From positions 62,001 through 126,000 of the forward strand of contig NZ_LBDA02000039.1 of the NCBI RefSeq assembly GCF_000980885.2: a stretch of 64,000 bases of DNA, in the 5' to 3' direction. A model generated the notes under the pieces. That model was given only the letters and a program-made list of their open reading frames with translations. It was not told where the DNA came from and did not search any database. Shown here piece by piece: positions 34,593-43,451 of the stretch. The translations under genes and the position numbers were made by a program. The stretch comes from Streptomyces malaysiense. GTDB taxonomy: Bacteria; Actinomycetota; Actinomycetes; Streptomycetales; Streptomycetaceae. Each line of letters opens with the position of its first letter. The first letter of the stretch is position 1.

Positions 34593-37500
34593 TCACGACG
34601 GCACCAGCCCGGTCTGCACGAGCCGTACCGAACGCCGGGTGACGAGCTGCGCCCGGCCCGCGGGCAGCGTGCGCGGCTTGGCCTCGCCGAGGAACTTGCC
34701 CTCCTCCTTGGGGTAGGAGAAGAGCAGGCCGGGATTGCCCAGCTCCCACAGCCGGCGCAGCACCGGGTCCATCATGGCGCGGATCGATCCGGAGGTGCTG
34801 CGGGCGACGACCAGATGCATGCCGATGTGCAGGCCCTGCGCGAGCAGGGGCACGAGGGGCGCCATCGGGGAGGGGGCACCCGGGGCCCCGGAGAACAGGT
34901 CGTAGTCGTCGATGAGGACGAACAGCAGCGGCCCCTCCCACCAGTCGCGGCGGCCGAGCTGCTCCGGGCTGATGTCCGGGCCCGGCACCCGCTTGCCCAC
35001 CGACACCGAGGCACTGGTGGCCAGTTGGGAGAGCGCGTCGCCGTCCACGACGTAGCCGACCCGGTACGCCTCGGGAACCGAGTTGAGGAGTCCCCGCCCC
35101 GGGTCGGCGACCATGATGCGCGCCTCCCCGGGGGTGTAGCGGGAGGTGATGGCGCGGATCATCAGGCGCAGCGCGTTGGTCTTGCCGGTCTCGCCGTCGC
35201 CGAAGACCATCAGATGCGGGTTGGCGGTGAAGTCGTGCCAGACCGGTTCGAGCCGCTGCTCGTCCCAGCCGAGGCAGACCTTGAAGTCGCCCTCGGGCGA
35301 GGGGAGATCGGTCACCGCGAGGCGGGTCGGCAGCAGCCGGACGCCGGGTGCGGGGCGGCCCGTCCAGAAGGTGTCGATCTCCGCGACGGCCGCCTTGGTG
35401 GCCGTCGTCAGATCGCCGGTCCCGCCCGAGCCGTCCAGGCGGGGCAGCGCGGACAGGAAGTGGTGGGCGGCCGCGGTCAGACCGCGCCCGGCCTGATGCG
35501 GTACGGCCGCCGCGGTCCGGGAGCCGACCTCGGACTCCATCGAATCGCCCAGCCGCAGCTCGAACTTGGTGCCCAGCAGGTCGCGCAGCCGGGGCCGGAA
35601 CTCCGACCAGCGCACCGCGGAACCGATCACGTGCAGACCGAACGACAGCCCGCGCGCGGCCATCTCGATGACCCGGGGCTCCAGTTCCTCGTAGTCCTGG
35701 CGCAGTGTGCCCCAGCCGTCGACCACAAGGAACACATCGCCGTAGGGGTCGTCGATCTCACCCGTGGCCCGCAGCCCGCGGTAGGCCGCCATCGACTCCA
35801 GGCCGCGTGAGGTGAACTCCTCCTCGCGCTTCTCCAGCAGCCGGCTCAGCTCGGCGACCGTGCGCAGGACGCGGTCGCGTTCGAGGCGGGTGGCGACCGA
35901 GCCGACGTGCGGCAGCCCGGCGGTGGAGACCAGACCTCCACCGCCGAAGTCCAGGCAGTAGAACTGGACTTCCTCCGGGGTGTGGGTCAGCGCCAGGGAC
36001 AGCATCAGGGTGCGCAGCAGGGTCGACTTGCCGGTCTGCGGGGCGCCGGCCACGCCGATGTGGCCGTCGGCCCCGGAGAGGTCGGCGACCAGCAGCTCGC
36101 GCAGCTGCTCGAAGGGCCGGTCCACGATGCCGAGCGGCACCCGCAGCGAGCCGAGTGAGGGATGGTCCGCCGCGCTCATGCCGCGCGCCGGGTCGGGCAC
36201 GATGCCCGGCAGCAGCTGGTCCAGGCTCGGGGACTCGGTCAGCGGCGGCAGCCACACCTGCCGGGCCGGCGGCCCGCTCTCCTCCAGGCGCCCGATCAGC
36301 ACCTCCAGGAGACTCTCCTCGTTCTGCTCACCGCCCGACGCCTTCGCGGCCGCCTCACGTGCGGCGGCGGCCGACGCCTCCCGGGCGGACTCCAGGGCCT
36401 GCTGCTCGGCGACGCGCTCGGACATCAGCGTGCCCTGCCGCTCCAGCCCGAACGGGGTGACCTCCTGCCCGGCGGCGGCCGGCTGCGCGGACCGCTCCGC
36501 CTCGCCCACCGGTTCAGGGGCCGCGCCGGAGACGTAAGCGGCCTTGAAGCGGACCAGGTTGGTGGTGTCCACCTTCAGATAGCCGTTGCCCGGCGCCGAC
36601 GGCAGCTCGTAGGCGTGCGACACGCCGATGACACTGCGCGACTCCATGGCGGAGAACGTCCGCAGCGCGATCCGGTACGACAGATGGCCCTCGACCTTGT
36701 GGATACGGCTCTCGTCCAGCCGCTGGGAGGCCAGCAGCAGATGCACCCCGAGGCTGCGCCCGAGGCGGCCGATGGAGACGAACAGGTCCACGAACTCCGG
36801 CTTGCCGGCGAGCAGCTCGGAGAACTCGTCCACGATGATCAGCAGCGACGGCAACGGTGTCAGGTTCGCCCCGGCGCCCCGCGCCTTCTCGTAGTCGAAC
36901 AGCGAGGAGTACCCGGACTCGCGCAGCAGTTCCTGGCGGCGGATCATCTCGCCGTTGATGGAGTCGCGCATGCGGTCCACGAGATGGATCTCGTCGGCCA
37001 GATTGGTGATGACCGCCGAGGTGTGCGGCAGCCGGTCCATGCCCAGGAAGGTCGCGCCGCCCTTGAAGTCGACCAGCACCAGGTTGAGGATCTCCGAGGA
37101 GTGCGTGGCGACCAGGCCCATCACCAGCGTGCGCAGCAGTTCGCTCTTGCCGGAGCCGGTGGCACCGATCAGCAGGCCGTGCGGGCCCATGCCGCCCTGC
37201 GCCGACTCCTTGATGTCCAGCTCGACCACCTCGCCCTCCTCCGTGACGCCCAACGGCACCAGGAGACGGGCGGACTGGGTGACGCGCGGGCGCCACTTGG
37301 CGGCCACGTCGAAGCCGCGCGGGTCCCGGATGCCCAGCAGCGAGGTGAGGTCGAAGTCCGAGTCCAGCGGCCGGTCCACCAGGTCCACGCTGCCGCTGGT
37401 GCGCATCGGCGCCAGCAGCCGGGCCAGCGTGTCCGCCTCGGTGCGGCTCAGTGCGTCGGCCTCGGCGGTCACCGTGTCGTCGCCCGCCGGGAATTCGACA

Positions 37501-38588
37501 CCGGTTCCGCGGGTGGTGAGCCGCAGCACCTTCGGACCGCCGGTCATCGCACCCGTCGCGTCCAGCAGGACCACGTTGCGCAGCCCGCCGTGCGTGAGCC
37601 GCGACGTCTCCGGCATCCGTACGCCCTGCGCCACGATCACCACGAACGGCTCGGCCACGCTCGGCGAGGCATCCGGGTCGTGGTCGGGCCGGTCCCGCAC
37701 CTCGGTGCCGAGCAGTTCCATCAGCGCGTCGTGGTCCTCGGCGGCGAGCCGCACCTGACCGGCGTCGTCCTCCTCGTGCGGGTGCGCGTTGTGCGGCAGC
37801 CACTTGAGCCAGTCCCACTCGGCCCGCGCCGAGGCCCCGCCCAGCAGGGCGATCCGCAGCTCGTCGGGGGAGTGGAAGGCGGCGAGCTGCGCCACCATGG
37901 CCCGCAGCAGCCCGAGCGCGAGCTCCGGCTCACCGGCCAACTCCACGCTGGTGAAACGCCGGAGAGCGACGGGGATCGGCAGCCGTGGCACCGTCTGGTG
38001 CGCCCTGGTGAACCGGCGCAGCGAGATCGCGGTCAGCGGCTCCAGGTCCTCCACCGGCTTGGTCTGCGGTGGCAGGAACTCCAGCGCGGCGCGGCGTACC
38101 CCCTGTCCGATACGGACGCGGGCGAAGTCCTCGTGCGCCGGGCGGCGTTCCCACAGCCGGGTGCCCATCACCAGCGCCCACAGCCGTCCCGGATCCGGGT
38201 TGTCCCACAGCAGGGCGGCCCGCTGCTGCTCGGCGGCCTGCCGGGCCTGCCGACGCTTCTGCGCGAGATAGCGCAGGTAGTCACGCCGCTCGGCCCGCAT
38301 CCTGCGCCGGCGTTCGGCACCGGCCCGGCCGATCTGGGTCAGCGTCATGCTGACCATGGCGATGCCCATCATCCCGGACATCATGTACGTGGTCGGTCCG
38401 GCGCTGCGCATGGAGAACATCAGCACCATGGCTCCGGTGCCCAGCGCCATGGGCAGGTACATCAGCGCCGATCCGAAATCGGCGTTCGCCGGCTCCCCCA
38501 GAACCGGCGGCTCCGCCAGCTCGACCTGTCCCTCGGGGAGCTGCGGACCCTCGGCGCGCGGTGAGCGTCTGGCCACCACGGTGCTCAA
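34593..38588 (-). CDS. eccC: Type VII secretion ATPase EccC (FtsK/SpoIIIE family)
   Basis: 1331 residues. TTG 38588 is chosen as the start: AAAGG lies upstream and the product then begins STVVARRSPRAEGPQLPEG, like other actinobacterial EccC proteins. Two membrane helices lie near residues 45-90. Three ATPase domains follow: Walker A GATGSGKS near 475 with Walker B LLIIVDEFSE near 585; GAPQTGKS near 848; GDGETGKT near 1130. The last recognises the signal of WXG100 substrates in known systems. The protein is single-chain, not split into EccCa/EccCb. It is the first gene of the operon. Confidence 0.95.
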   Translation of the reverse strand: MSTVVARRSPRAEGPQLPEGQVELAEPPVLGEPANADFGSALMYLPMALGTGAMVLMFSMRSAGPTTYMMSGMMGIAMVSMTLTQIGRAGAERRRRMRAERRDYLRYLAQKRRQARQAAEQQRAALLWDNPDPGRLWALVMGTRLWERRPAHEDFARVRIGQGVRRAALEFLPPQTKPVEDLEPLTAISLRRFTRAHQTVPRLPIPVALRRFTSVELAGEPELALGLLRAMVAQLAAFHSPDELRIALLGGASARAEWDWLKWLPHNAHPHEEDDAGQVRLAAEDHDALMELLGTEVRDRPDHDPDASPSVAEPFVVIVAQGVRMPETSRLTHGGLRNVVLLDATGAMTGGPKVLRLTTRGTGVEFPAGDDTVTAEADALSRTEADTLARLLAPMRTSGSVDLVDRPLDSDFDLTSLLGIRDPRGFDVAAKWRPRVTQSARLLVPLGVTEEGEVVELDIKESAQGGMGPHGLLIGATGSGKSELLRTLVMGLVATHSSEILNLVLVDFKGGATFLGMDRLPHTSAVITNLADEIHLVDRMRDSINGEMIRRQELLRESGYSSLFDYEKARGAGANLTPLPSLLIIVDEFSELLAGKPEFVDLFVSIGRLGRSLGVHLLLASQRLDESRIHKVEGHLSYRIALRTFSAMESRSVIGVSHAYELPSAPGNGYLKVDTTNLVRFKAAYVSGAAPEPVGEAERSAQPAAAGQEVTPFGLERQGTLMSERVAEQQALESAREASAAAAREAAAKASGGEQNEESLLEVLIGRLEESGPPARQVWLPPLTESPSLDQLLPGIVPDPARGMSAADHPSLGSLRVPLGIVDRPFEQLRELLVADLSGADGHIGVAGAPQTGKSTLLRTLMLSLALTHTPEEVQFYCLDFGGGGLVSTAGLPHVGSVATRLERDRVLRTVAELSRLLEKREEEFTSRGLESMAAYRGLRATGEIDDPYGDVFLVVDGWGTLRQDYEELEPRVIEMAARGLSFGLHVIGSAVRWSEFRPRLRDLLGTKFELRLGDSMESEVGSRTAAAVPHQAGRGLTAAAHHFLSALPRLDGSGGTGDLTTATKAAVAEIDTFWTGRPAPGVRLLPTRLAVTDLPSPEGDFKVCLGWDEQRLEPVWHDFTANPHLMVFGDGETGKTNALRLMIRAITSRYTPGEARIMVADPGRGLLNSVPEAYRVGYVVDGDALSQLATSASVSVGKRVPGPDISPEQLGRRDWWEGPLLFVLIDDYDLFSGAPGAPSPMAPLVPLLAQGLHIGMHLVVARSTSGSIRAMMDPVLRRLWELGNPGLLFSYPKEEGKFLGEAKPRTLPAGRAQLVTRRSVRLVQTGLVPS

Positions 38589-39039
38589 TGGCACGGACCT
38601 TTCTGAAGCGCTCACGCGGACATGGCTGGTCAACCACTCCTGCGTGGGCGCGGATTGATGCTTGGTGATGTGGAGGGCAGTGATCCACTACTGGGCAGAT
38701 GATAAGCACGGGAAGGGCGGGCCGGGTGAACACATCTCAGCCCCGGGGCGCCAACTGGGAAATTTTGCTTGGCTTTTGAAATGGCCGATCGGCGTGGATT
38801 GCGACAACTGACACTCACTTTCCTCTGCTGCGAGGGGTGTTGATGACCACTTGAGATTCACCCGTGTACGGCGGGCAAGGGGTGAATCTCTGGCTACCGC
38901 GGCATGAATGCACGGCGCGGTCTCCGATTCCGTCGTCTTGAGTGACGTATGGGCTACGCACCGTGCCCGCGCTTCGGTGCTCGGGCGCGGGGAACTCGGA
39001 GAACCGGATGCCGCCGACCGCGCAGGAGGTGCCGTCGCC
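38589..39039. other. Divergent intergenic region between eccC and the DUF3040 gene
   Basis: About 450 bases of lower GC than its surroundings (AAATTTTGCTTGGCTTTTGAAA near 38760-38780), consistent with promoters firing in both directions. It contains a perfect 11-bp inverted repeat at 38853-38890. No gene is supported. Confidence 0.5.
38853..38890. promoter_or_regulatory. Perfect 11-bp inverted repeat in the eccC/DUF3040 promoter region
   Basis: GAGATTCACCC (38853-38863) and GGGTGAATCTC (38880-38890) are perfect arms with a 16-base spacer. Centre-to-centre spacing of about 27 bases fits two faces of DNA 2.5 turns apart, or a stem-loop in a leader RNA. It lies 150 bases upstream of the DUF3040 start and 265 upstream of eccC. 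Confidence 0.45.
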
Positions 39040-39399
39040 GTGGACGAGATGTGGGACGGACCCGAGAAGACCCGGCTGTCACCGCGCGAGCGGCTGGCCC
39101 TGATGGACATCGAGGCGCACCTTCGGCAGGACCGGGGCTTCGCCCGCCGGATGGGCGGCGGGGCCCACCGGGAACGGGGGGAGCGGGCGCACCGGCGGAT
39201 CTGGCTGCCGACGGGTGTGTTGCTGCTGACCCTCGCGTCCGCGTTCTGCGTGGTCATGGGCATCAGCACCGCGGACCCCGGGCTGCTGTGGTGCTTCGCG
39301 GTGCTGTGGCCGCTCACCCTCTTCCAGGCGCTCCGGCTGCTGTGCAGGCTGGCGCGCCGCAGGGGGAGGGCGGGGGAGCGGTCGGGCTCCCGGCGCTGA
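39040..39399 (+). CDS. DUF3040-type small membrane protein
   Basis: 119 residues from GTG 39040, with AGGAGG about 10 bases upstream. TRLSPRERLALMDIEAHLRQ is the conserved DUF3040 opening. Two membrane helices follow (WLPTGVLLLTLASAFCVVMG and the segment after STADPG), with a basic tail. The function of the family is unknown; it is abundant in Streptomyces. Further upstream ATG codons lie in promoter DNA. Confidence 0.7.
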   Translation: MDEMWDGPEKTRLSPRERLALMDIEAHLRQDRGFARRMGGGAHRERGERAHRRIWLPTGVLLLTLASAFCVVMGISTADPGLLWCFAVLWPLTLFQALRLLCRLARRRGRAGERSGSRR

Positions 39400-39453
39400 G
39401 CCTCGCGCCGTGGATTCGCCAGGTACGGCCCGCGCCCGCACCCTGGCGGCCGT

Positions 39454-40257
39454 GTGCCCGTCCCTCCGCCGCGGCCGGGCGCGCCGGCTCCCCTGGCGAT
39501 CGAGTCCTGCGTCGTGGAGGGCCTGCCCGCCGGGGGCGCGGTGCTGTCGCGCGTGTCCGGCACCCTGGACGAGTGCGGCGCCCGCCCCCGGGCGGAGGGG
39601 CCGCGCGGCCACCCGGAACAGGCGGACCGCCCCGATCTGATCGTCGTGCGGGTCCGGCCGGGCGTCCGCGAGGCCGTGCGCGAACTGGACCGCGCCCCCG
39701 CCGGGGTGGCGGAGCCGCCCGTCTGGCGCTCACCGATGGCCGATCCGCCGCGGGCCGTCGTGCCAGGATCTGCGCCAGGAGGTCCGCGCGCTGCGCCCCC
39801 GGCTCCGCGCGGCTCCGGCGATCGGGACGGCCCAGGGTGTGCTCATGGCCCGCTACGTCCCGCCCGGGGCCGACAGCGCCCTCCGGGCGCCGCGGCGGAC
39901 CTCCCGGCGGTTCGACGTGCCGCTGCGGGCCCTCGCCTGCGCCGTCGCGGTGGCCCGCCCGCCCGACGGCCCGACTCGGTTCCCCGCCCGCCGCCCGTGC
40001 CCGCGCCGCGCATCCCCGCCCTCACGGACCGCGACCCCCGCCGGCGGCGACGGATGCGGCCGCGACGGGGGTGAGGCCGAGGCGATCGCCCGTGGGCGTG
40101 GGCCGACCCCGCCCAGGCCGAGACCCTCGGCCTGCTCGCCGCCGACACCGCGGCGTGGCCGGGCCTGGTACCCCCTGCACCACCTGCATCGCCGACTGAC
40201 CTGCGCAATATGAGCGCGGCCGAGCCCCGGCCCCGGGTCCCGGCCCCCGGGTCATGA
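39454..40257 (+). pseudogene. Decayed STAS-ANTAR regulator
   Basis: Coding-like segments jump between frames. From about 39490, GGAVLSRVSGTLDECGA followed by ADRPDLIVVRV looks like a STAS domain. From about 39750, in another frame, LRQEVRALRPRLRAAPAIGTAQGVLMARY and ALRAPRRTSRRFDVPLRALA match an ANTAR RNA-binding domain (helix with AxGVLMxRY, then RRTS). From about 40090, in the third frame, WADPAQAETLGLLAADTAAW continues to TGA 40257. At least two frameshifts break the gene. ANTAR proteins bind paired hexaloop hairpins to prevent termination; this copy is unlikely to work. Confidence 0.5.
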
Positions 40258-40393
40258 GCGCGGCCGGGCCCCGCGGGCGCCGGGCACCCGGACGCGCCCG
40301 GACAGGCGGCATGTGGCCCACGCCGGGCGCCCGCACGCCGTCCCGCACGGGGGCGGCGGCGCGCGGCCCGGCGCGGGCCACGGTCACCGATCG

Positions 40394-40759
40394 TCAGTGA
40401 GCGCCGAGTCCCCCGCCTCCGAAGGACCCGCTGGACCCGCTGCTCCAGCGCGGACGCTTCTGGTCCTCGCTGGTCTTGGAGTCCATGTTGCTCAGTTCGT
40501 ACGGGGTGAGCGGGCGGCCGCCCTTGGGTGTCTTGGGGACCTCCTGGTAGTCCCGGTTCTCCCGGATCTCGTGCACCGCGCCCTCCGGCGGCAGCTTGGG
40601 CTGCTCCTCCGGGCGTGGGCGAGCGGACTCGCTGGACTTGACGCGGGAGGTCAGCCAGAAGCCGCCGGCGAGCAGTGCCAGCACCCCCATGGCCACGACG
40701 AAGAGCACGAGGCCTATGAGGCCGCTCGGCGCGGCCAGCTGCATCGATGCGGTGTTCAT
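40394..40759 (-). CDS. DUF6479 family membrane protein
   Basis: 121 residues from ATG 40759. A single membrane helix (LIGLVLFVVAMGVLALLAGG, about 14-36) is followed by a basic, Pro/Glu-rich cytosolic region (RPRPEEQPKLPPEGAVHEI). The tail has SDRxP-like RPRWSSGSSGSFGGGGLGAH, typical of this Streptomyces family. GGAGGGG lies about 12 bases before the start, within a short self-complementary stretch. Function unknown. Confidence 0.78.
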   Translation of the reverse strand: MNTASMQLAAPSGLIGLVLFVVAMGVLALLAGGFWLTSRVKSSESARPRPEEQPKLPPEGAVHEIRENRDYQEVPKTPKGGRPLTPYELSNMDSKTSEDQKRPRWSSGSSGSFGGGGLGAH

Positions 40760-40869
40760 AGGAGAGGGATACCCCTCCGATAGTCGGATGAACCGAGCAA
40801 ACGGAACAAACGCGACCATAACCGTCATGAGCCGGGTTTGTCCCGGTTCCTCGGGGCAACCCGCACGCT

Positions 40870-41244
40870 GTGACCCAGCAGGCTTCCCCGCAGCAGCTCT
40901 ACCGGTTCCTGGAGGACCGCTTCAGCTGCGCCCAGGCGTGCTCGGAGTGCGCCCGCGCCTGCTCGGTGCGGGTCAGCATGGTCGATCCGGGCGGCCCGGA
41001 GTGCCAGGAGCGGGTGCGCAGGCTGGGGATCATGTGCGCGGAGGTGTGCGACGCCACCTGCCGGCTGCTGTGCGAGGAGACCAGGCAGGACGAGGAGGGG
41101 CTGCGGGGCCGGGTGGACTGGTGCCGCCGGATCTGCCTCGAATGCGCCCGTGCCTTCGAGGGGCACCCGGGCGCCGAGTCGGCCGCGATGGCCTGCCGGT
41201 CCTGCGCCGGCGCCTGCGTCGACTTCCTGGAGGCGCTGGCCTGA
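40870..41244 (+). CDS. Cys-rich four-helix-bundle copper-storage-type protein
   Basis: 124 residues from GTG 40870. Fifteen cysteines are spaced along four helices in CxxxC/CxxC patterns: SCAQACSECARACS, IMCAEVCDATCRLLC, WCRRICLECARAF, MACRSCAGACVDF. This matches the DUF326/Csp family, in which Cys line the core of a four-helix bundle and store Cu(I). It has no signal peptide, so it is the cytosolic (Csp3-like) type. It is divergent from the DUF6479 gene, and no copper efflux gene is nearby. The ribosome site is weak. Confidence 0.85.
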   Translation: MTQQASPQQLYRFLEDRFSCAQACSECARACSVRVSMVDPGGPECQERVRRLGIMCAEVCDATCRLLCEETRQDEEGLRGRVDWCRRICLECARAFEGHPGAESAAMACRSCAGACVDFLEALA

Positions 41245-41258
41245 CGCTTCCCAATTTC

Positions 41259-41272
41259 TGGAACACGTTCTA
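41259..41272. promoter_or_regulatory. KstR-like operator upstream of the acyl-CoA dehydrogenase
   Basis: TGGAACACGTTCTA fits the published form of the KstR (TetR family) site, TnnAACnnGTTnnA, at every fixed position. It lies 45 bases before the GTG of the dehydrogenase, a natural place for a repressor. Other TetR regulators of fatty acid genes use similar sites. Confidence 0.5.
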
Positions 41273-41316
41273 CGGTGTGCGCCGTCAGGACCGCCCGTGG
41301 GGAGCCTGGAGGCGCC

Positions 41317-42495
41317 GTGCACCTCGATCACACGCCCGAGCAGCAGCGACTGCGCGCCGAACTGCGCGCCTACTTCGCCCGCCTGGTCCCGGACAACGCC
41401 TACGCCCGGTACGCCGACCCGGCCGCCCGCAAGCGCTTCTACCGCGAGACGATCCGCACGCTCGGCACCGACGGCTGGCTGGGCGTCGGCTGGCCCGAGG
41501 AGTACGGCGGCCGGGGCATGTCGGCGATGGAACAGTTCATCTTCTTCGACGAGGCCGCGCAGGCCGGCGTGCCGCTGCCGCTGATGGCGCTGAACACGGT
41601 CGGGCCGACCCTCATGAAGTTCGGCACCGAGGAGCAGAAGGCGTACTTCCTCCCGCGCGTGCTCTCCGGCGAGATCGACTTCGCGATCGGCTACAGCGAG
41701 CCGGAGGCGGGCACCGATCTGGCCGCGCTGCGGACCAGGGCCGTGCGCGACGGGGACACCTACGTCGTCGACGGGCAGAAGATCTGGACGACGAACGGCG
41801 ACACCGCGGACTGGGTGTGGCTCGCCGTGCGCACCGATCCGGACGCCCCGCCGCACCAGGGCATCACCATGCTGCTGGTGCCTACCTCCGACCCCGGTTA
41901 CTCCTGCACGGTCATCAACACCCTGGCCTCCCACGACACCACGGCCAGTTACTACGAGAACGTCCGTGTCCCCGTCTCCCGCCGCGTCGGCGCCGAGAAC
42001 CAGGGCTGGCGGCTGATCACCAACCAGCTCAACCACGAACGCGTCACCCTCGCGGCGCACGGCACGATGGCCGTCCGCGCCCTGCACGACGTCCAGCGGT
42101 GGGCGGCACGGACCGAACTGGCCGACGGCCGCCGGGTGCTCGACCTCGGCTGGGTGCGCCGGCTGCTCGCCCGCACCCACACCCGGCTGGAGGCCCTGAA
42201 ACTTCTCAACTGGCAGATGGTCACCGCCGTGGAGGACGGCACCCTCACCCCGCAGGACGCCTCCGCCGTCAAGGTCTACGGCTCCGAGGCCCGCCGCGAC
42301 GCCTACGCCGCCCTCATGGAGATCACCGCCGCCGCGGGCCCCCTCAAGGAGGGCTCGGCGGGTGCCGTCCTGCACGGCGAACTCGAACGCGGCTACCGCT
42401 CGGCCGTCATCTTCACCTTCGGCGGCGGCAACAACGAGATCCAGCGCGAGATCATCTCCTGGATCGGGCTGGGGATGCCGAGAGTGCGGCGCTAG
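41317..42495 (+). CDS. Acyl-CoA dehydrogenase (FadE type)
   Basis: 392 residues from GTG 41317 with GGAGG about 5 bases upstream. The three acyl-CoA dehydrogenase domains are present: the N-terminal helical part (DHTPEQQRLRAELRAYF, GWPEEYGGRGMSAMEQF), the beta-domain (IGYSEPEAGTDLAALRT and GQKIWTTNGDTADWVWLAV, the FAD/substrate signature), and a C-terminal helical part (GWRLITNQLNHERVTLA; GGGNNEIQREIIS). It oxidises acyl-CoA to enoyl-CoA using FAD. The KstR-like site upstream hints at steroid or branched side-chain substrates, but that is inference. It stands alone. Confidence 0.92.
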   Translation: MHLDHTPEQQRLRAELRAYFARLVPDNAYARYADPAARKRFYRETIRTLGTDGWLGVGWPEEYGGRGMSAMEQFIFFDEAAQAGVPLPLMALNTVGPTLMKFGTEEQKAYFLPRVLSGEIDFAIGYSEPEAGTDLAALRTRAVRDGDTYVVDGQKIWTTNGDTADWVWLAVRTDPDAPPHQGITMLLVPTSDPGYSCTVINTLASHDTTASYYENVRVPVSRRVGAENQGWRLITNQLNHERVTLAAHGTMAVRALHDVQRWAARTELADGRRVLDLGWVRRLLARTHTRLEALKLLNWQMVTAVEDGTLTPQDASAVKVYGSEARRDAYAALMEITAAAGPLKEGSAGAVLHGELERGYRSAVIFTFGGGNNEIQREIISWIGLGMPRVRR

Positions 42496-42588
42496 TGCTC
42501 TGCCCGACACGTCGGCCATCGGAAGAGCGTGCGGTCGCTGGGCTGCGGACAGCGGGCGAGGATGCCCAACTGACCCTAGGCTGAAGCA

Positions 42589-42776
42589 ATGGACGGTGAA
42601 GAACACGTCTGCCCCGTCTGCGGGTGCTCCGTGGCGGAGGTCGTCCGGCGGTACAAGACCCTGGGCGTGTGGGTGCCGGTATGGGGCCCGGGCCGTGCCG
42701 GAATCCCGACTGCAGATTGTTCGCCCGGATGCTCGGCGGGAGTCGGGAGGGGTGCGTGCGAAGGAACGGCGCATAG
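42589..42776 (+). pseudogene. Frameshifted small zinc-ribbon gene
   Basis: ATG 42589 opens DGEEHVCPVCGCSVAEVVRR, then YKTLGVWVPVWGPG, a small CxxC protein common in Streptomyces. After about 42690 the frame loses similarity. In the +3 frame the expected GPCRNPDCRLFARMLGG continues to TAG 42774-42776 and supplies the second CxxxxC pair. One missing base in GGGCCCGGGCC explains the shift. As read, the open frame runs on to 42831 with an unrelated tail. Either a real frameshift, a sequencing slip in a GC run, or programmed shifting. Confidence 0.55.
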
Positions 42777-42913
42777 GCGCCGTGGGCGTCCCACGCGTTC
42801 TCCCAACCCGGTGGTCGCCGGGGCGATGTGACCCGGCGTTCGACGGGTACAAGTGGGCGACCGCGCCGACGGACGGCGGGAAGGGCGGGAAGAAACCGGA
42901 CGGTGCCACACCG

Positions 42914-43230
42914 ATGCCGAGTGGCCATGCCTCGGAGCACCTCGCCCACGAACGTACCTGTCTGGCGTGGCCGCGCACGGGCGTCGCGGTGGCGGGCCTT
43001 GGGGTGGCAATCGCCAAGTTCGCCCCGCACCGAGGGGTTCACGTCGTGGCCTCGGGTGTGATCCTGGTCTTCCGCGGTCTTCTGGTCAGCGCTTACGGCA
43101 CGATCCGTACCGCTCGGTCGGCTCGGTCGACCGGCAATCGGGGTCCGGGCGGTTCCTTCCGGCGCGGTCCAGCGTGATCACGTTCTGTGGCCGTGATCGC
43201 TGTCGGGGGGCTGCCCTGATCGGCTCCGCC
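42914..43230 (+). pseudogene. DUF202-type membrane protein with frameshifted C-terminus
   Basis: ATG 42914 begins ASEHLAHERTCLAWPRTGVA, the opening of DUF202 (YidH-like) proteins, then two helices (VAGLGVAIAKFAPHRG, VASGVILVFRGLLVSAYG). Pro replaces the usual Leu in LAWLRT. The open frame ends at TGA 43177 with an Arg/Ser tail, whereas another frame continues with SVDRQSGSGRFLPARSSVIT, which is the family's normal C-terminus. A single frameshift near 43110 is implied. Function of the family is unknown. Confidence 0.5.
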
Positions 43231-43304
43231 TCGGGGGAGGGTACGGCCGGAGCGCTTCATGGCGCGCGTCTCCCCGTGCACGGTGCGCTCCTGCGCTCAC
43301 CTGG

Positions 43305-43344
43305 CTCACGTCTCCGAAAGTCGCCTCACGTCTCCGAAAGTCGC
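43305..43344. repeat. 20-bp perfect tandem duplication
   Basis: CTCACGTCTCCGAAAGTCGC occurs twice, head to tail (43305-43324 and 43325-43344), in the non-coding region upstream of ppsA. Confidence 0.9.
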
Positions 43345-43451
43345 CGGGCCGGCCGCCGATCGCACGGCGACGGGCGCCGGGCCAGGCCGGCGGCCTTGAG
43401 CGTGCCGGACCGGCCGGTCACAAGCCCATGGCCCGGGCGCCGGCGTTCACC

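Noticed and set aside
40765..40785. ATACCCC sequence near the copper-storage gene as a CsoR site
   Set aside because: Only one half of the dyad is present; no matching GGGGTAT arm follows.
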